Positions 42,469-50,064 of a stretch of 64,000 bases of DNA are shown in pieces. This stretch comes from Marinibaculum sp040216765. Its GTDB lineage: Bacteria > Pseudomonadota > Alphaproteobacteria > Ferrovibrionales > Ferrovibrionaceae. A program made the translations under genes and the position numbers. The stretch lies in NCBI GenBank assembly GCA_040216765.1, contig JAVJON010000062.1:5711-69710 (forward strand), read 5' to 3'. Numbering within the stretch: position 1 is the stretch's first letter; each line of letters starts with the position of its first letter. The notes under the pieces are model-generated. The model had not been told where the DNA came from and ran no database searches. It was given only the letters and a program-made list of their open reading frames with translations.

Positions 42469-42789
42469 ATGAAGGTTACAGTTACCGGTCGTCACATCGA
42501 CCTTGGCGATGCGCTTCGCGACCATGTCGATGCGCGCCTGCAATCGGGCGTGGCCAAATATTTCGACAAGGCCATCGAAGCCCAGGTGGTGATCCGCAAG
42601 GAAGGCCCCCTGTATCACACCGAAGTGTCGGTCCATGTCGGCAGCGACATCGACCATCAGGCCAAGGCGGAAGATCCGGAGATCTACGCCAGCGTCGACC
42701 AGGCCGTCCTGCGGATGGAAAAGCAGCTCCGGCGCGACAAGCGAAAGCGGCGGAACCACCACGCCGGACCGGCGACGCCGGACGTTTAG
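42469..42789 (+). CDS. hpf: ribosome hibernation promoting factor, short form
   Basis: A 106-residue protein that binds the 30S decoding region and silences ribosomes in stationary phase. It shows MKVTVTGRHIDLGDALRDHV, the YFDKAIEAQVVI strand and the helix DPEIYASVDQAVLRMEKQLRRDKRKRR. The C-terminal dimerisation domain of long HPF is missing, so it is like E. coli HPF/YfiA in build. AGGA is six bases before the ATG. It sits between rpoN and ptsN, as in many proteobacteria. Confidence 0.93.
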   Translation: MKVTVTGRHIDLGDALRDHVDARLQSGVAKYFDKAIEAQVVIRKEGPLYHTEVSVHVGSDIDHQAKAEDPEIYASVDQAVLRMEKQLRRDKRKRRNHHAGPATPDV

Positions 42790-42841
42790 CAACAGGCGGC
42801 CGCCGGACCGGCCGGATCTGCCCCGCGGATCCGCCCGCAAC

Positions 42842-42867
42842 CGGCGCCCGTTGCGCCACGGGCGCCG
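42842..42867. repeat. 9-bp inverted repeat between hpf and ptsN
   Basis: CGGCGCCCG (42842-42850) and CGGGCGCCG (42859-42867) pair perfectly around an 8-base loop. No T run follows. It may stabilise the hpf mRNA end or limit read-through into ptsN; the 281-base gap otherwise shows nothing. Confidence 0.6.
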
Positions 42868-43070
42868 AACGAGTGTCGAAGACCCTGCCGCCGGCGAACC
42901 GGTCGGCCGCAGGTAGTTGCCGGGGGAGGCCGGCGGTTTCGCGGGGCAGGGGGACCACCCGCATGCCAGCGCGGCGCCGCCAGGTTCGGCATGCCACGGA
43001 ACGGACGGCGGTGCCGGCGGCCAGAACAGTGCCCGGCAGGACAAGGTCACGACCGGAAGAGGTGGCGCGG

Positions 43071-43535
43071 ATGGAACTGACCGACATTCTGACGCCCGAG
43101 TGCGTCATCCCCTCGCTGAAAGCGAAAAGCAAGAAGCACGCCCTGCAGGAAATCGCGCATCAGGCATCGGTGCTGACCGGAATATCGGACCGGCAGATCC
43201 TCGAGACCCTGCTGAACCGCGAGAAACTGGGCTCCACCGGCATCGGCAAGGGGGTCGGTCTTCCCCATGGCAAGCTGCCCGAACTCGACCGGCTGCATGC
43301 GCTGGTCGCCAGGCTGGAGACGCCGATCGATTTCGATTCCGCCGACGACATTCCGGTCGACGTGATCATCGTGCTGCTGGCGCCCGAGGCGGCCAGCGGC
43401 GATCACCTGAAGGCGCTGGCGAAGTTCTCCAGGCTGCTGCGGGATCCGCCCGTCCTGGAAAAGCTGCGTGCCCAGACCACCGCCGCCGGGATCGTGTCGG
43501 TCCTGACGACGGAGCGGACATCGAACGCGGCCTGA
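43071..43535 (+). CDS. ptsN: nitrogen-regulatory PTS enzyme IIA-Ntr
   Basis: A 154-residue EIIA domain that receives phosphate from NPr and controls potassium and nitrogen functions by phosphorylation state rather than sugar uptake. The phosphorylated histidine is H66 in GKGVGLPHGKLPELD; DIPVDVIIVLLAPEAASGDHLKALAKFSRLLRD is the typical second half. AGAGG lies upstream of the ATG. Its companion ptsO/ptsP genes are not in the window. Confidence 0.95.
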   Translation: MELTDILTPECVIPSLKAKSKKHALQEIAHQASVLTGISDRQILETLLNREKLGSTGIGKGVGLPHGKLPELDRLHALVARLETPIDFDSADDIPVDVIIVLLAPEAASGDHLKALAKFSRLLRDPPVLEKLRAQTTAAGIVSVLTTERTSNAA

Positions 43536-43546
43536 GGGCGACGGGA

Positions 43547-44635
43547 ATGGCTCCGGTTGCGGCGGCCGGCCGCCGCGCGGGTTGGGTGCAACTGGCTGCG
43601 CTGCTGGTCGCCGGCCTGCTGGCCATCGCCGGCCCGTCCGCCGCGCAGGAGCCGGGCAGGACCGGCTTCCTGTCCTTTCCGGCGGACTGCACCCTGGGCA
43701 GCACCTGCTACATCCAGAACTATGTCGATCGCGACGCGGGTCCGGGCTGGCAGGATGTCGCCTGCCATCACCTGGGCTATGACGGCCACAAGGGTACGGA
43801 TATCGCATTGGTGGACGAGGCGCGGATCGGCGACGGGGTGGAAGTCCGCGCGGCGGCGGACGGTGTCGTCCTGCGGGTCCGCGACGGAATGGAGGATGCC
43901 CGCTATGGCAGTCCCGGCGCGCCGGACGTCACCGGGCGGCAATGCGGCAACGGCCTGGTGATCGAGCATGGCGATGGCTGGGAATCGCAGTACTGCCACC
44001 TGCGCAAGGGCAGCATTGCGGTCCAGCCCGGCGCGCAGGTGCGCAGCGGCGACAGGCTGGGGGAAATCGGCGAATCCGGCCAGGCCGCCTTTCCCCACCT
44101 GCATTTCGAGTTGCGGCACAATGGCGAGACCATCGACCCGATGGACGGACGGCCGATGGGCGCGGCCTGCGACGCGGAGGCCCGGTCCGGGCAGGTCCTG
44201 CGCCAGACCCTGTGGCGCGACCCCGTGCCCTACCAGCAGACCGGAATCATCGCGCTGGGCTTTGCCGACCGGGAACTGGACCAGGACGACCTGCGGCTCG
44301 ACAGCCGGGGCCTGGACGCGACCTCGGCCTGGGCGCCGCTGCTGATCTTCTGGGTCCGTACCTTCGGCCTGCAGGAGGGCGATATCCAGGCCATCGAGAT
44401 CCGCGGCCCCGACGGCCAGCTGGTCGCACAGTCCAGGACGCCGCCGCTGGAAGGCGCCAAGGTGATGTCCTTCCTGTTCGCCGGCCGGCGGCGGCCGGGC
44501 GATGCCTTCCCGCCGGGCGTCTATACCGGCACCTATCAGGTCCTGCGCCAGACCGAGACCGTGCTGACGGCCGAGGCGCGCACCGAGATCGTCGCCCTGC
44601 GTGGCGCGGAACCGGTGCCGGCGCCGGAGCGCTAG
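43547..44635 (+). CDS. exported M23-family metallopeptidase
   Basis: A 362-residue exported LytM-type zinc peptidase. Signal peptide is residues 1-33 (ends GPSAAQ). The zinc ligands H81 and D85 in GYDGHKGTDIAL and H186 in FPHLHFELR are present, with H151 and H184 as catalytic histidines (SQYCHL, PHLHF), so the domain is probably active on peptidoglycan cross-bridges. After residue 215 comes a second beta-rich domain of about 140 residues of unknown type. It starts 11 bases after ptsN and may share its transcript. Confidence 0.9.
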   Translation: MAPVAAAGRRAGWVQLAALLVAGLLAIAGPSAAQEPGRTGFLSFPADCTLGSTCYIQNYVDRDAGPGWQDVACHHLGYDGHKGTDIALVDEARIGDGVEVRAAADGVVLRVRDGMEDARYGSPGAPDVTGRQCGNGLVIEHGDGWESQYCHLRKGSIAVQPGAQVRSGDRLGEIGESGQAAFPHLHFELRHNGETIDPMDGRPMGAACDAEARSGQVLRQTLWRDPVPYQQTGIIALGFADRELDQDDLRLDSRGLDATSAWAPLLIFWVRTFGLQEGDIQAIEIRGPDGQLVAQSRTPPLEGAKVMSFLFAGRRRPGDAFPPGVYTGTYQVLRQTETVLTAEARTEIVALRGAEPVPAPER

Positions 44636-44727
44636 GCGCGGCCGCACAGGCCGGCCGGCCGGCGGTTTCCGCCCGCTGCCGCTGCGTGCTAGCGTCGGCC
44701 CATCCGGCAAGCCACAGGGGTCATACA

Positions 44728-45615
44728 ATGTCGAAACGCGTCGCCTTCCTGGGACTGGGAGTCATGGGCTATCCCATGGCCGGGCATCTGGCCGCGGCGG
44801 GCCACCAGGTCACGGTCTACAACCGGACCTCCGCCAAGGCGGAAGCCTGGGTCGCCCAGCATGGCGGCCGGCATGCCGCAACGCCCGCCGCCGCTGCCGA
44901 AGGCGCGGACTATGTCTTTGCCTGCGTCGGCAATGACGACGATGTCCGGGCCGTCGCGCTGGGCGAGAGCGGCGCGTTTGCCGGCATGGCCAAGGGCGCC
45001 GTGTTCGTGGACCATACCACGGCGTCCGCCGACCTGGCCGTCGAGCTGGACGGGCTGGCGCGCGCCGCCGGGATGCATTTCATCGACGCACCGGTCTCCG
45101 GCGGCCAGGCGGGGGCGGAGAACGGCGCGCTGACCGTCATGTGCGGCGGCGAGAAGGCGGTGTTCGCGGAAGCGGAGCCGGTGATCGACGCCTTCGCGCG
45201 TGCCGTCACGCTGATGGGCCCCGCCGGCGCCGGCCAGCTGACCAAGATGGTCAACCAGATCTGCATCGCCGGCATCGTGCAGGGCCTGGCGGAAGGCCTG
45301 AACTTCGCCGAGAAGGCGGGGCTGGACGCGATACAGGTGGCCGGAGTGATCGGCAAGGGCGCGGCGCAGTCCTGGCAGCTCGACAACCGGCACACCACGA
45401 TGATCGAGGACAAGTTCGACTTCGGCTTCGCAGTGAACTGGATGCGCAAGGACCTGGGCATCGCCCTGGGCGAAGGCTCACGCCGCGGCGTGCCCATGCC
45501 GTTGACGGCGCTGGTGGACCAGTTCTACGGCGAAGTGCAACGCATGGGGGGCGAGCGCTGGGACACGTCGAGCCTGATCCGCCGCCTGCGGCACGCGGAC
45601 AAGCCCTACGGCTGA
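44728..45615 (+). CDS. NAD(P)-dependent beta-hydroxyacid dehydrogenase
   Basis: A 295-residue member of the 3-hydroxyisobutyrate/tartronate semialdehyde/6-phosphogluconate dehydrogenase superfamily. Rossmann motif FLGLGVMGYPMAGHL (8-21), substrate motif DAPVSGGQAGAENGALTVMCGG (120 onward) and catalytic Lys173 in GQLTKMVNQI. NRTSAKAEAW after the second strand favours NADP, with Arg contacting the phosphate. The exact substrate cannot be told. A 15-bp repeat covers its stop codon. Confidence 0.92.
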   Translation: MSKRVAFLGLGVMGYPMAGHLAAAGHQVTVYNRTSAKAEAWVAQHGGRHAATPAAAAEGADYVFACVGNDDDVRAVALGESGAFAGMAKGAVFVDHTTASADLAVELDGLARAAGMHFIDAPVSGGQAGAENGALTVMCGGEKAVFAEAEPVIDAFARAVTLMGPAGAGQLTKMVNQICIAGIVQGLAEGLNFAEKAGLDAIQVAGVIGKGAAQSWQLDNRHTTMIEDKFDFGFAVNWMRKDLGIALGEGSRRGVPMPLTALVDQFYGEVQRMGGERWDTSSLIRRLRHADKPYG

Positions 45616-46148
45616 TCCGGGGGCGGCTGATCCGGGGCCGGCTGACCCGGGGCCGGCGGGCCCGCGCCCTTGGCGGCGGCATCGCTGTCCCGGGCGGCCA
45701 TGCGATCCAACACGCGGCCCAGGCCATGGGCGATCCGCATCATTGCCGAGGGCGGACAGTTCAGCGCGCGTTCCACCCCGTCGCGGCGTACCGAGATCTC
45801 GAAGCCGGTGACGCCGAAGCGCAGCTTCAGCGCGACGAGCTCTTCGGCGACGACCTCGTCCAGGCCGCGGAAATAGGCATCCACCATCAGGCGGAACAGC
45901 GCCTCGGCCTCGTCCCGATGGATGACCGCGAACAGCGGATCGGCGCCGGCTTCCGGGTTCGCGAAGCCCGCCTCGATCCGCAGGAAGCCTTCCGGCGTCC
46001 CGACCAGGGCCAGATGGCCGAGCGGCGAGATGCCGGACGGCCCGCCGCCCGGGCGCGCGAAGCTCCGTTCGTCGAGCGTGACCGACACCCGCGGCTCGGT
46101 ATCGTCATCGGCGGGGGGCGGGGCGCTGCCTGCCGGGCCGGCCGTCAT
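45606..46148 (-). CDS. conserved protein of unknown function (180 aa)
   Basis: Not recognised. The central 110 residues look like an ordered domain: SVTLDERSFAR, LGHLALVGTPEGFLRIEAGF, AVIHRDEAEALFRLMVDAYFRGLDEV, LRFGVTGFEISVRRDG. The N-terminus is Pro/Asp-rich and the C-terminus ends in PAPGQPAPDQPPPDQP, made by a 15-bp DNA repeat that also spans the end of the converging dehydrogenase gene (10-base overlap of stops). ATG at 46148 has AAAGGG nine bases upstream; a GTG/ATG 36 bases earlier is possible. Confidence 0.7.
   Translation of the reverse strand: MTAGPAGSAPPPADDDTEPRVSVTLDERSFARPGGGPSGISPLGHLALVGTPEGFLRIEAGFANPEAGADPLFAVIHRDEAEALFRLMVDAYFRGLDEVVAEELVALKLRFGVTGFEISVRRDGVERALNCPPSAMMRIAHGLGRVLDRMAARDSDAAAKGAGPPAPGQPAPDQPPPDQP
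45610..45654. repeat. 3 x 15-bp tandem repeat over two converging stop codons
   Basis: GGCTGATCCGGGGGC (45610-45624), GGCTGATCCGGGGCC (45625-45639) and GGCTGACCCGGGGCC (45640-45654). The first copy contains the dehydrogenase stop; all copies encode the PDQP-type tail of the gene on the other strand. Confidence 0.9.
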
Positions 46149-46274
46149 CGCCGCGGGCCCTTTCGGGACGGGGCCCCGCCGCACCGTGGCGCCGCACCGG
46201 GCCCGCCGGGCTTCGCACTTGCCCGAGTCGGGGCTAGACTTGTCGCAGACGTAGAGACCGGGGACCGAAGCGGC

Positions 46275-46463
46275 ATGAGCGCTACCAAGCTGGTTGCCTT
46301 TCTCCGCGCGCTGCCCGAAGCGCAGCGCGAGGACATGATCGGGCGGATGCAGCCGCAGGAGCAGGCGATGATCCGTTCCCTGCTGATGTCCGCGCAGGAC
46401 AGCAACGCCGCGATGGTCGACGAAGTCGCACGGGAACTCGGCGGTCCGCCCAAGCGCAGCTAG
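46275..46463 (+). CDS. small protein of unknown function (62 aa)
   Basis: A 62-residue, probably all-helical soluble protein: MSATKLVAFLRALPEAQRED, MIGRMQPQEQAMIRSLLMSAQD, then a short EVARELGGPPKRS tail. It has codon usage like its neighbours and stands alone, diverging from the 180-residue unknown. I do not recognise the family. Confidence 0.6.
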   Translation: MSATKLVAFLRALPEAQREDMIGRMQPQEQAMIRSLLMSAQDSNAAMVDEVARELGGPPKRS

Positions 46464-46482
46464 TACCGGGCCCGAACGCGAG

Positions 46483-46542
46483 CCTGTCCTGCCGGATCCT
46501 GTCCTGCCGGATCCTGTCTTGTCAGGGCCTGTCTTGTCAGGG
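46483..46542. repeat. 4 x 15-bp tandem repeat at the end of the HD-domain gene
   Basis: Two identical copies of cctgtcctgccggat (46483, 46498) are followed by two identical copies of cctgtcttgtcaggg (46513, 46528). The stop codon of the minus-strand HD-domain gene lies in the last copy, so the array may have grown from the gene's 3' end. Confidence 0.9.
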
Positions 46543-47178
46543 CCTGTCCGCCATTGCCTGCAGATAGATCGAGTTGCGCGGCGAGGCGAACAACCGCCGC
46601 ACCATCGGCTCGAAGGCCGTGAGGGGCAGGATCTCGGCCTCGGGATCGAAGGCCGGGCTGTCGTATTTCTCGCAGAATTCGGCCGTCCGTTCGAAACCGG
46701 GATGGCCGCGGAACTGCTCCCGCATGTCCCGGTCCATGCCGATATGGTGGAAGAAGTAATAGCCCTGAAAGATGCCGTGCTTCTCCACCATCCAGCGATT
46801 CTCTTCGGACACGAAGGGCTTCAGCACCGCGGCGGCGATATCCGGGTGATTGTAGGTGCCCAACAGGTCGCCGATGTCGTGCAACAGGGCGCAGACGACA
46901 TATTCCTCGTCGCGGCCGTCGCGCAGGGCCCGGGTCGCGGTCTGCAGGCTATGCTGCAGGCGATCGATCCGGAAGCCGCCGTAATCCCCCGACAGCTTGC
47001 CCAGTTCCCCCATCACCCGTTCCGGCAGGCCGGCGGCCAGATCCTTGAAATGCCCGCCGATGACCTGCCAGTCCTGCTTCGTGCTGGCCGACATGGTCGT
47101 GAACCCTGCCTGCGCGCCCGCCGCGTCATCGGCCTTGGCCTCCGTCGCATCCTTCCGGGAATCCAGCGTGATGCTCAT
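46537..47178 (-). CDS. HD-superfamily protein (possible mixed-valent diiron oxygenase or phosphohydrolase)
   Basis: A 213-residue protein with HD metal motifs: H in LQHSLQTATRALRDGRDEE, the HD pair in VVCALLHDIGDLLG, then YNHPDIAAAVLKPFVSEEN and EKHGIFQGYYFFHHIG, which supply further histidines. The H...HD...H...H pattern is shared by HD phosphohydrolases and PhnZ/MIOX-type oxygenases; the HPD and YYFFHH spacing makes me lean to the latter, without certainty. A second ATG is at residue 29. No phosphonate genes are nearby. Confidence 0.75.
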   Translation of the reverse strand: MSITLDSRKDATEAKADDAAGAQAGFTTMSASTKQDWQVIGGHFKDLAAGLPERVMGELGKLSGDYGGFRIDRLQHSLQTATRALRDGRDEEYVVCALLHDIGDLLGTYNHPDIAAAVLKPFVSEENRWMVEKHGIFQGYYFFHHIGMDRDMREQFRGHPGFERTAEFCEKYDSPAFDPEAEILPLTAFEPMVRRLFASPRNSIYLQAMADRP

Positions 47179-47250
47179 ATCCTGTCCCTTCCCTTGGTCG
47201 CCGGGCGGTCGCGCCGGGCGCCGGCAGCAAGCGGCGGCGCTGCACCGCGA

Positions 47251-47586
47251 TCAGTGCATCGCCGCGAGGGCCTGCGCGCGTGACGGATGGATCTCAAGGA
47301 TGCGGGAGAAGCCGCTGATATCGAACACCTCGCGGAGGGTATCGCGCAACGCGCAGAGCGCGAGACGACCCTGGCTGCCGTGCAGCCGCTTGGCGGCGGT
47401 CAGGACGACCCGCAGGCAGGACGAGTTGATATAGTCCACACCGCCCATGTCGAGGACGAGCTTGTCCTCGCCTTCGTCGAGATGCTGCAGCACCGACAGT
47501 TCGAACGGCTTCGTCGCTTCCGTATCCAGGCGCCCACTGACTGCCAGCACCATCACGTCGCCTTGCCGCAACTCTGTGATCTGCAT
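47251..47586 (-). CDS. STAS-domain anti-sigma-factor antagonist
   Basis: A 111-residue single STAS domain of the SpoIIAA/RsbV type. The strand-turn VLDMGGVDYINSSCLRVVL carries the phospho-acceptor serine of the (D/N)SS(G)LR motif; Cys replaces the usual Gly. Such proteins are phosphorylated by an RsbW-type kinase and dephosphorylated by PP2C phosphatases. A PP2C phosphatase is encoded in the divergent operon starting 166 bases away, so this is its candidate substrate. ATG at 47586 is assumed; TTG at 47607 is an alternative because no well-spaced ribosome site is seen. Confidence 0.88.
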   Translation of the reverse strand: MQITELRQGDVMVLAVSGRLDTEATKPFELSVLQHLDEGEDKLVLDMGGVDYINSSCLRVVLTAAKRLHGSQGRLALCALRDTLREVFDISGFSRILEIHPSRAQALAAMH

Positions 47587-47752
47587 CCTTCGGGCGCCCG
47601 TCCGCAAAATGGCCGTCGATACGCGTGACCGATGGCTTGCATAGCAGATCGTCAGGGCGGTAGGAAGATCGGGCCTCTACCATCGGCCATGCCGGCCGCG
47701 GCAAGGCAGGCGTCGGGAAGAAATCATCGTCAGGCGCAGGAAGGCAGGAGCG

Positions 47753-48643
47753 ATGGGCGGCAGCATCCGGACACGCATCGCCGTCATCCTGCTGCTGCTG
47801 CTGGCCACCAGCGCGGCGGCAACCTGCTATGTCATCGCCCTGGATGCCCAGGCCACGGTCGAAGCGTCGACCCGGTCCCGCCTGCTCGTCACGGCCCGCT
47901 TCCTGCGGCACGATGTCGAGCAGAGCATCCGCCTTGGCACGCCGATGCGCGGTCCCGGCGGCCTGCAGACCATGCTGGAATCCGCCGTCGCGCGGGATCC
48001 GGATCTCAGCATGGTCGCGCTGCTCGGTCGCAATGGCGAAATCCTGGCGACCGCCGGCCGTGTCGAGGCAAAGCTTCTGGCCGCCTGGGTCGCCCAGCCG
48101 GACAGGCCGGCGCCGTCGGAGCCCGGGATCGTGGAGACCGAAGACAACCTGGTGGTCCGAACCGGGATCTCCTCCAGTTTCCATTCCCGCCTGGGAGAGT
48201 TGATCGCGGCGACGCCCCGGAACGACCTGTCCCCGGATGTCGAACGGTTGATCATCCTCCTGCTGCGCGGCGGGCTGCTCCTGGTGATCGCCCTGGCGCC
48301 AGTCGTGCTGCTCGCGATCTGGCTGATCCTGTATCCGGCGATCCGCAGCATCGGGTGGATCGCCGGCGATCTGGACGCCATGCAACTTCGCCATGGATCG
48401 GAGAGGATGCAGGCGAAACCCCATCGCCGGCACCGTGGCGATCCCTTCTGGGACATCCCCGACCCGTCGGAGGTCGCCGGCGGCCGGCTGGCCGCCGTCG
48501 ACAGTTTTCGCGCGGCCCGCGCCGCGCTGCTGCGCGCCGACGACGCCCTGCGCGGGCGGGACCGGCAGGTCTCCCGCCTGGACACCATCGGCGCCGAGGC
48601 CTTGCCGGACCGGTCGGGCAAGGCGAGCGGGCGGACGCAATGA
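47753..48643 (+). CDS. two-TM periplasmic sensor-like membrane protein without output domain
   Basis: A 296-residue membrane protein. TM1 is at 8-28, followed by about 140 periplasmic residues with a PAS/CACHE-like pattern (LESAVARDPDLSMVALLGRNGEILATAGRV), TM2 at 167-193, and a cytoplasmic tail with a HAMP-like start (YPAIRSIGWIAGDL) and a helix at the end. There is no kinase, cyclase, phosphatase or MCP domain. AGGAAGGCAGGAG precedes the ATG. It is the first gene of a four-gene operon, its stop overlapping the next ATG by four bases. Confidence 0.8.
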   Translation: MGGSIRTRIAVILLLLLATSAAATCYVIALDAQATVEASTRSRLLVTARFLRHDVEQSIRLGTPMRGPGGLQTMLESAVARDPDLSMVALLGRNGEILATAGRVEAKLLAAWVAQPDRPAPSEPGIVETEDNLVVRTGISSSFHSRLGELIAATPRNDLSPDVERLIILLLRGGLLLVIALAPVVLLAIWLILYPAIRSIGWIAGDLDAMQLRHGSERMQAKPHRRHRGDPFWDIPDPSEVAGGRLAAVDSFRAARAALLRADDALRGRDRQVSRLDTIGAEALPDRSGKASGRTQ

Positions 48644-50064
48644 CCGCATCCGAACGCCGCCGCATCCTGCTGCCGCTCTGCATCCTCGCGGCGGTGCTGC
48701 TGCTGCTTCCGGTCCTGGTGCTAAGCGGCATGACCCGGGCGGCCAAGGTGGAGATCGGCACGGAGGTCCTGACCCGCGAAGCGACCGCTGTCGCGACCGA
48801 CCTGGCCAGCGAACTGGCCCGGGCGGCGGTGGCCGGGGTCCCGCTGGACCGGATTCCCGGAGTCGATGGCTATCTGGACCAGTTGCTGCGGCAATATTCC
48901 AGCATCCGCTTCCTGGCCCTGCTGGCACCTGACGGGCGGATCATCGATGTCAGCGGCGCGAACCCGGAACAGATGGAACTGCTGCGCAAACTGCCGAAAC
49001 GCAGGCCATCCGACACGCTCGCCTCCGACAGCAACGAGCCTCTCTCCGTCACCATCCGGAAGGGCCGGAACCCGGTGATGCGGATCGACATCGCCACACC
49101 CGCGGGCTGGGCCAGCCTTGTCTATGGCAGCGGGCCGGCCCATCGGCCCCCCGTCCTGTCCCCGGAGGCCCGCATGCTGGCCCGCATGCTGGCGATCATG
49201 TTCCTGCTGGGCCTGCCGATCCTCTACGACACCGTGCATCGAAGCCTGTTCCGACCGATGCGGCAGCTGCACCGCGAGTTCGCCGAGGCAGCGGAGGGGC
49301 GGATCCGATTCATTCCCGCAGGCCTGGGGCGCGGCGGGGTCAAGTCCATCGTGCGTCTCTGGAACAACGAGGTGCTCGGCCTGCAGGAACGCCACGGCCA
49401 GTTCGCGGACTATGCCAGGGAGGCCGTCGGCGCGGCCGACGATCCGGCCGTCGCCGGGGAGATCGAGCGTCTGGTGCGGACCGATTCCGGCGAGGCGGAA
49501 CTCGCCCCCGCCACGGACCCGGGACCGCCGGGCTTCGGGTCGGAGCTCCGGGTGCCGGCGCTGCTGCTCTGCTTCATTGCCGTCACGGCCTATGGCAACT
49601 GGCCGGGGGCGGCATCCGACATCGCGGCGGCGGGCGCTGTCGCCTGCGGCCTGGCGGCCGGCTGGCTGCTGGCGCGACGTCATGTGGCGGCGGCGCGCGC
49701 CAGCCTGTTTGCGGGCTGCCTGGCCTTTGCGGCGGTCATGCTGGTCAGTGCGATCGCACCCTACCTGCTGCCGGAGGATGCCGAACTCGGCCCGCTCTGG
49801 GTGATCCCGAACGCGCTGCTGCTCGGCCTGCTGGTCGGAGCGGCGCTGTGCCGCCCTGCCGGTGCGGGAACCGACACCGCGGCTCCCGGCAACCACCCTG
49901 GGCGGCGGGAACCGGCCCTGCTGATCCTTCACCTCCTTGCCGGGCTGCTGGCCGCGTTGATCTGGAACCATGGCGGCCTGTCCGCCACGGACGACACGCT
50001 GGAAGTCTGGATCGCCGCCCTGTTCCTGCCGGTCATCGCAGCGTTGCTGCGGGGTCGGCCATGA
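48640..50064 (+). CDS. sensor-like protein with HAMP-like linker and C-terminal six-helix membrane domain
   Basis: A 474-residue membrane protein of unusual build. TM1 at 9-29, periplasmic sensor part with a CACHE-like core (IRFLALLAPDGRIIDVSGANPEQ), TM2 at 180-196, a HAMP-like helix region at 197-260 (RPMRQLHREFAEAAEGRIRF), then six hydrophobic segments between 304 and 470. No catalytic domain is seen. The same sensor pattern occurs in the gene before it, suggesting duplication plus fusion to a membrane domain. Both ends overlap neighbours by ATGA. Confidence 0.8.
   Translation: MTASERRRILLPLCILAAVLLLLPVLVLSGMTRAAKVEIGTEVLTREATAVATDLASELARAAVAGVPLDRIPGVDGYLDQLLRQYSSIRFLALLAPDGRIIDVSGANPEQMELLRKLPKRRPSDTLASDSNEPLSVTIRKGRNPVMRIDIATPAGWASLVYGSGPAHRPPVLSPEARMLARMLAIMFLLGLPILYDTVHRSLFRPMRQLHREFAEAAEGRIRFIPAGLGRGGVKSIVRLWNNEVLGLQERHGQFADYAREAVGAADDPAVAGEIERLVRTDSGEAELAPATDPGPPGFGSELRVPALLLCFIAVTAYGNWPGAASDIAAAGAVACGLAAGWLLARRHVAAARASLFAGCLAFAAVMLVSAIAPYLLPEDAELGPLWVIPNALLLGLLVGAALCRPAGAGTDTAAPGNHPGRREPALLILHLLAGLLAALIWNHGGLSATDDTLEVWIAALFLPVIAALLRGRP

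Noticed and set aside
42842..42867. The hpf-ptsN hairpin as an intrinsic terminator.
   Set aside because: A perfect stem but no T run follows on either strand.
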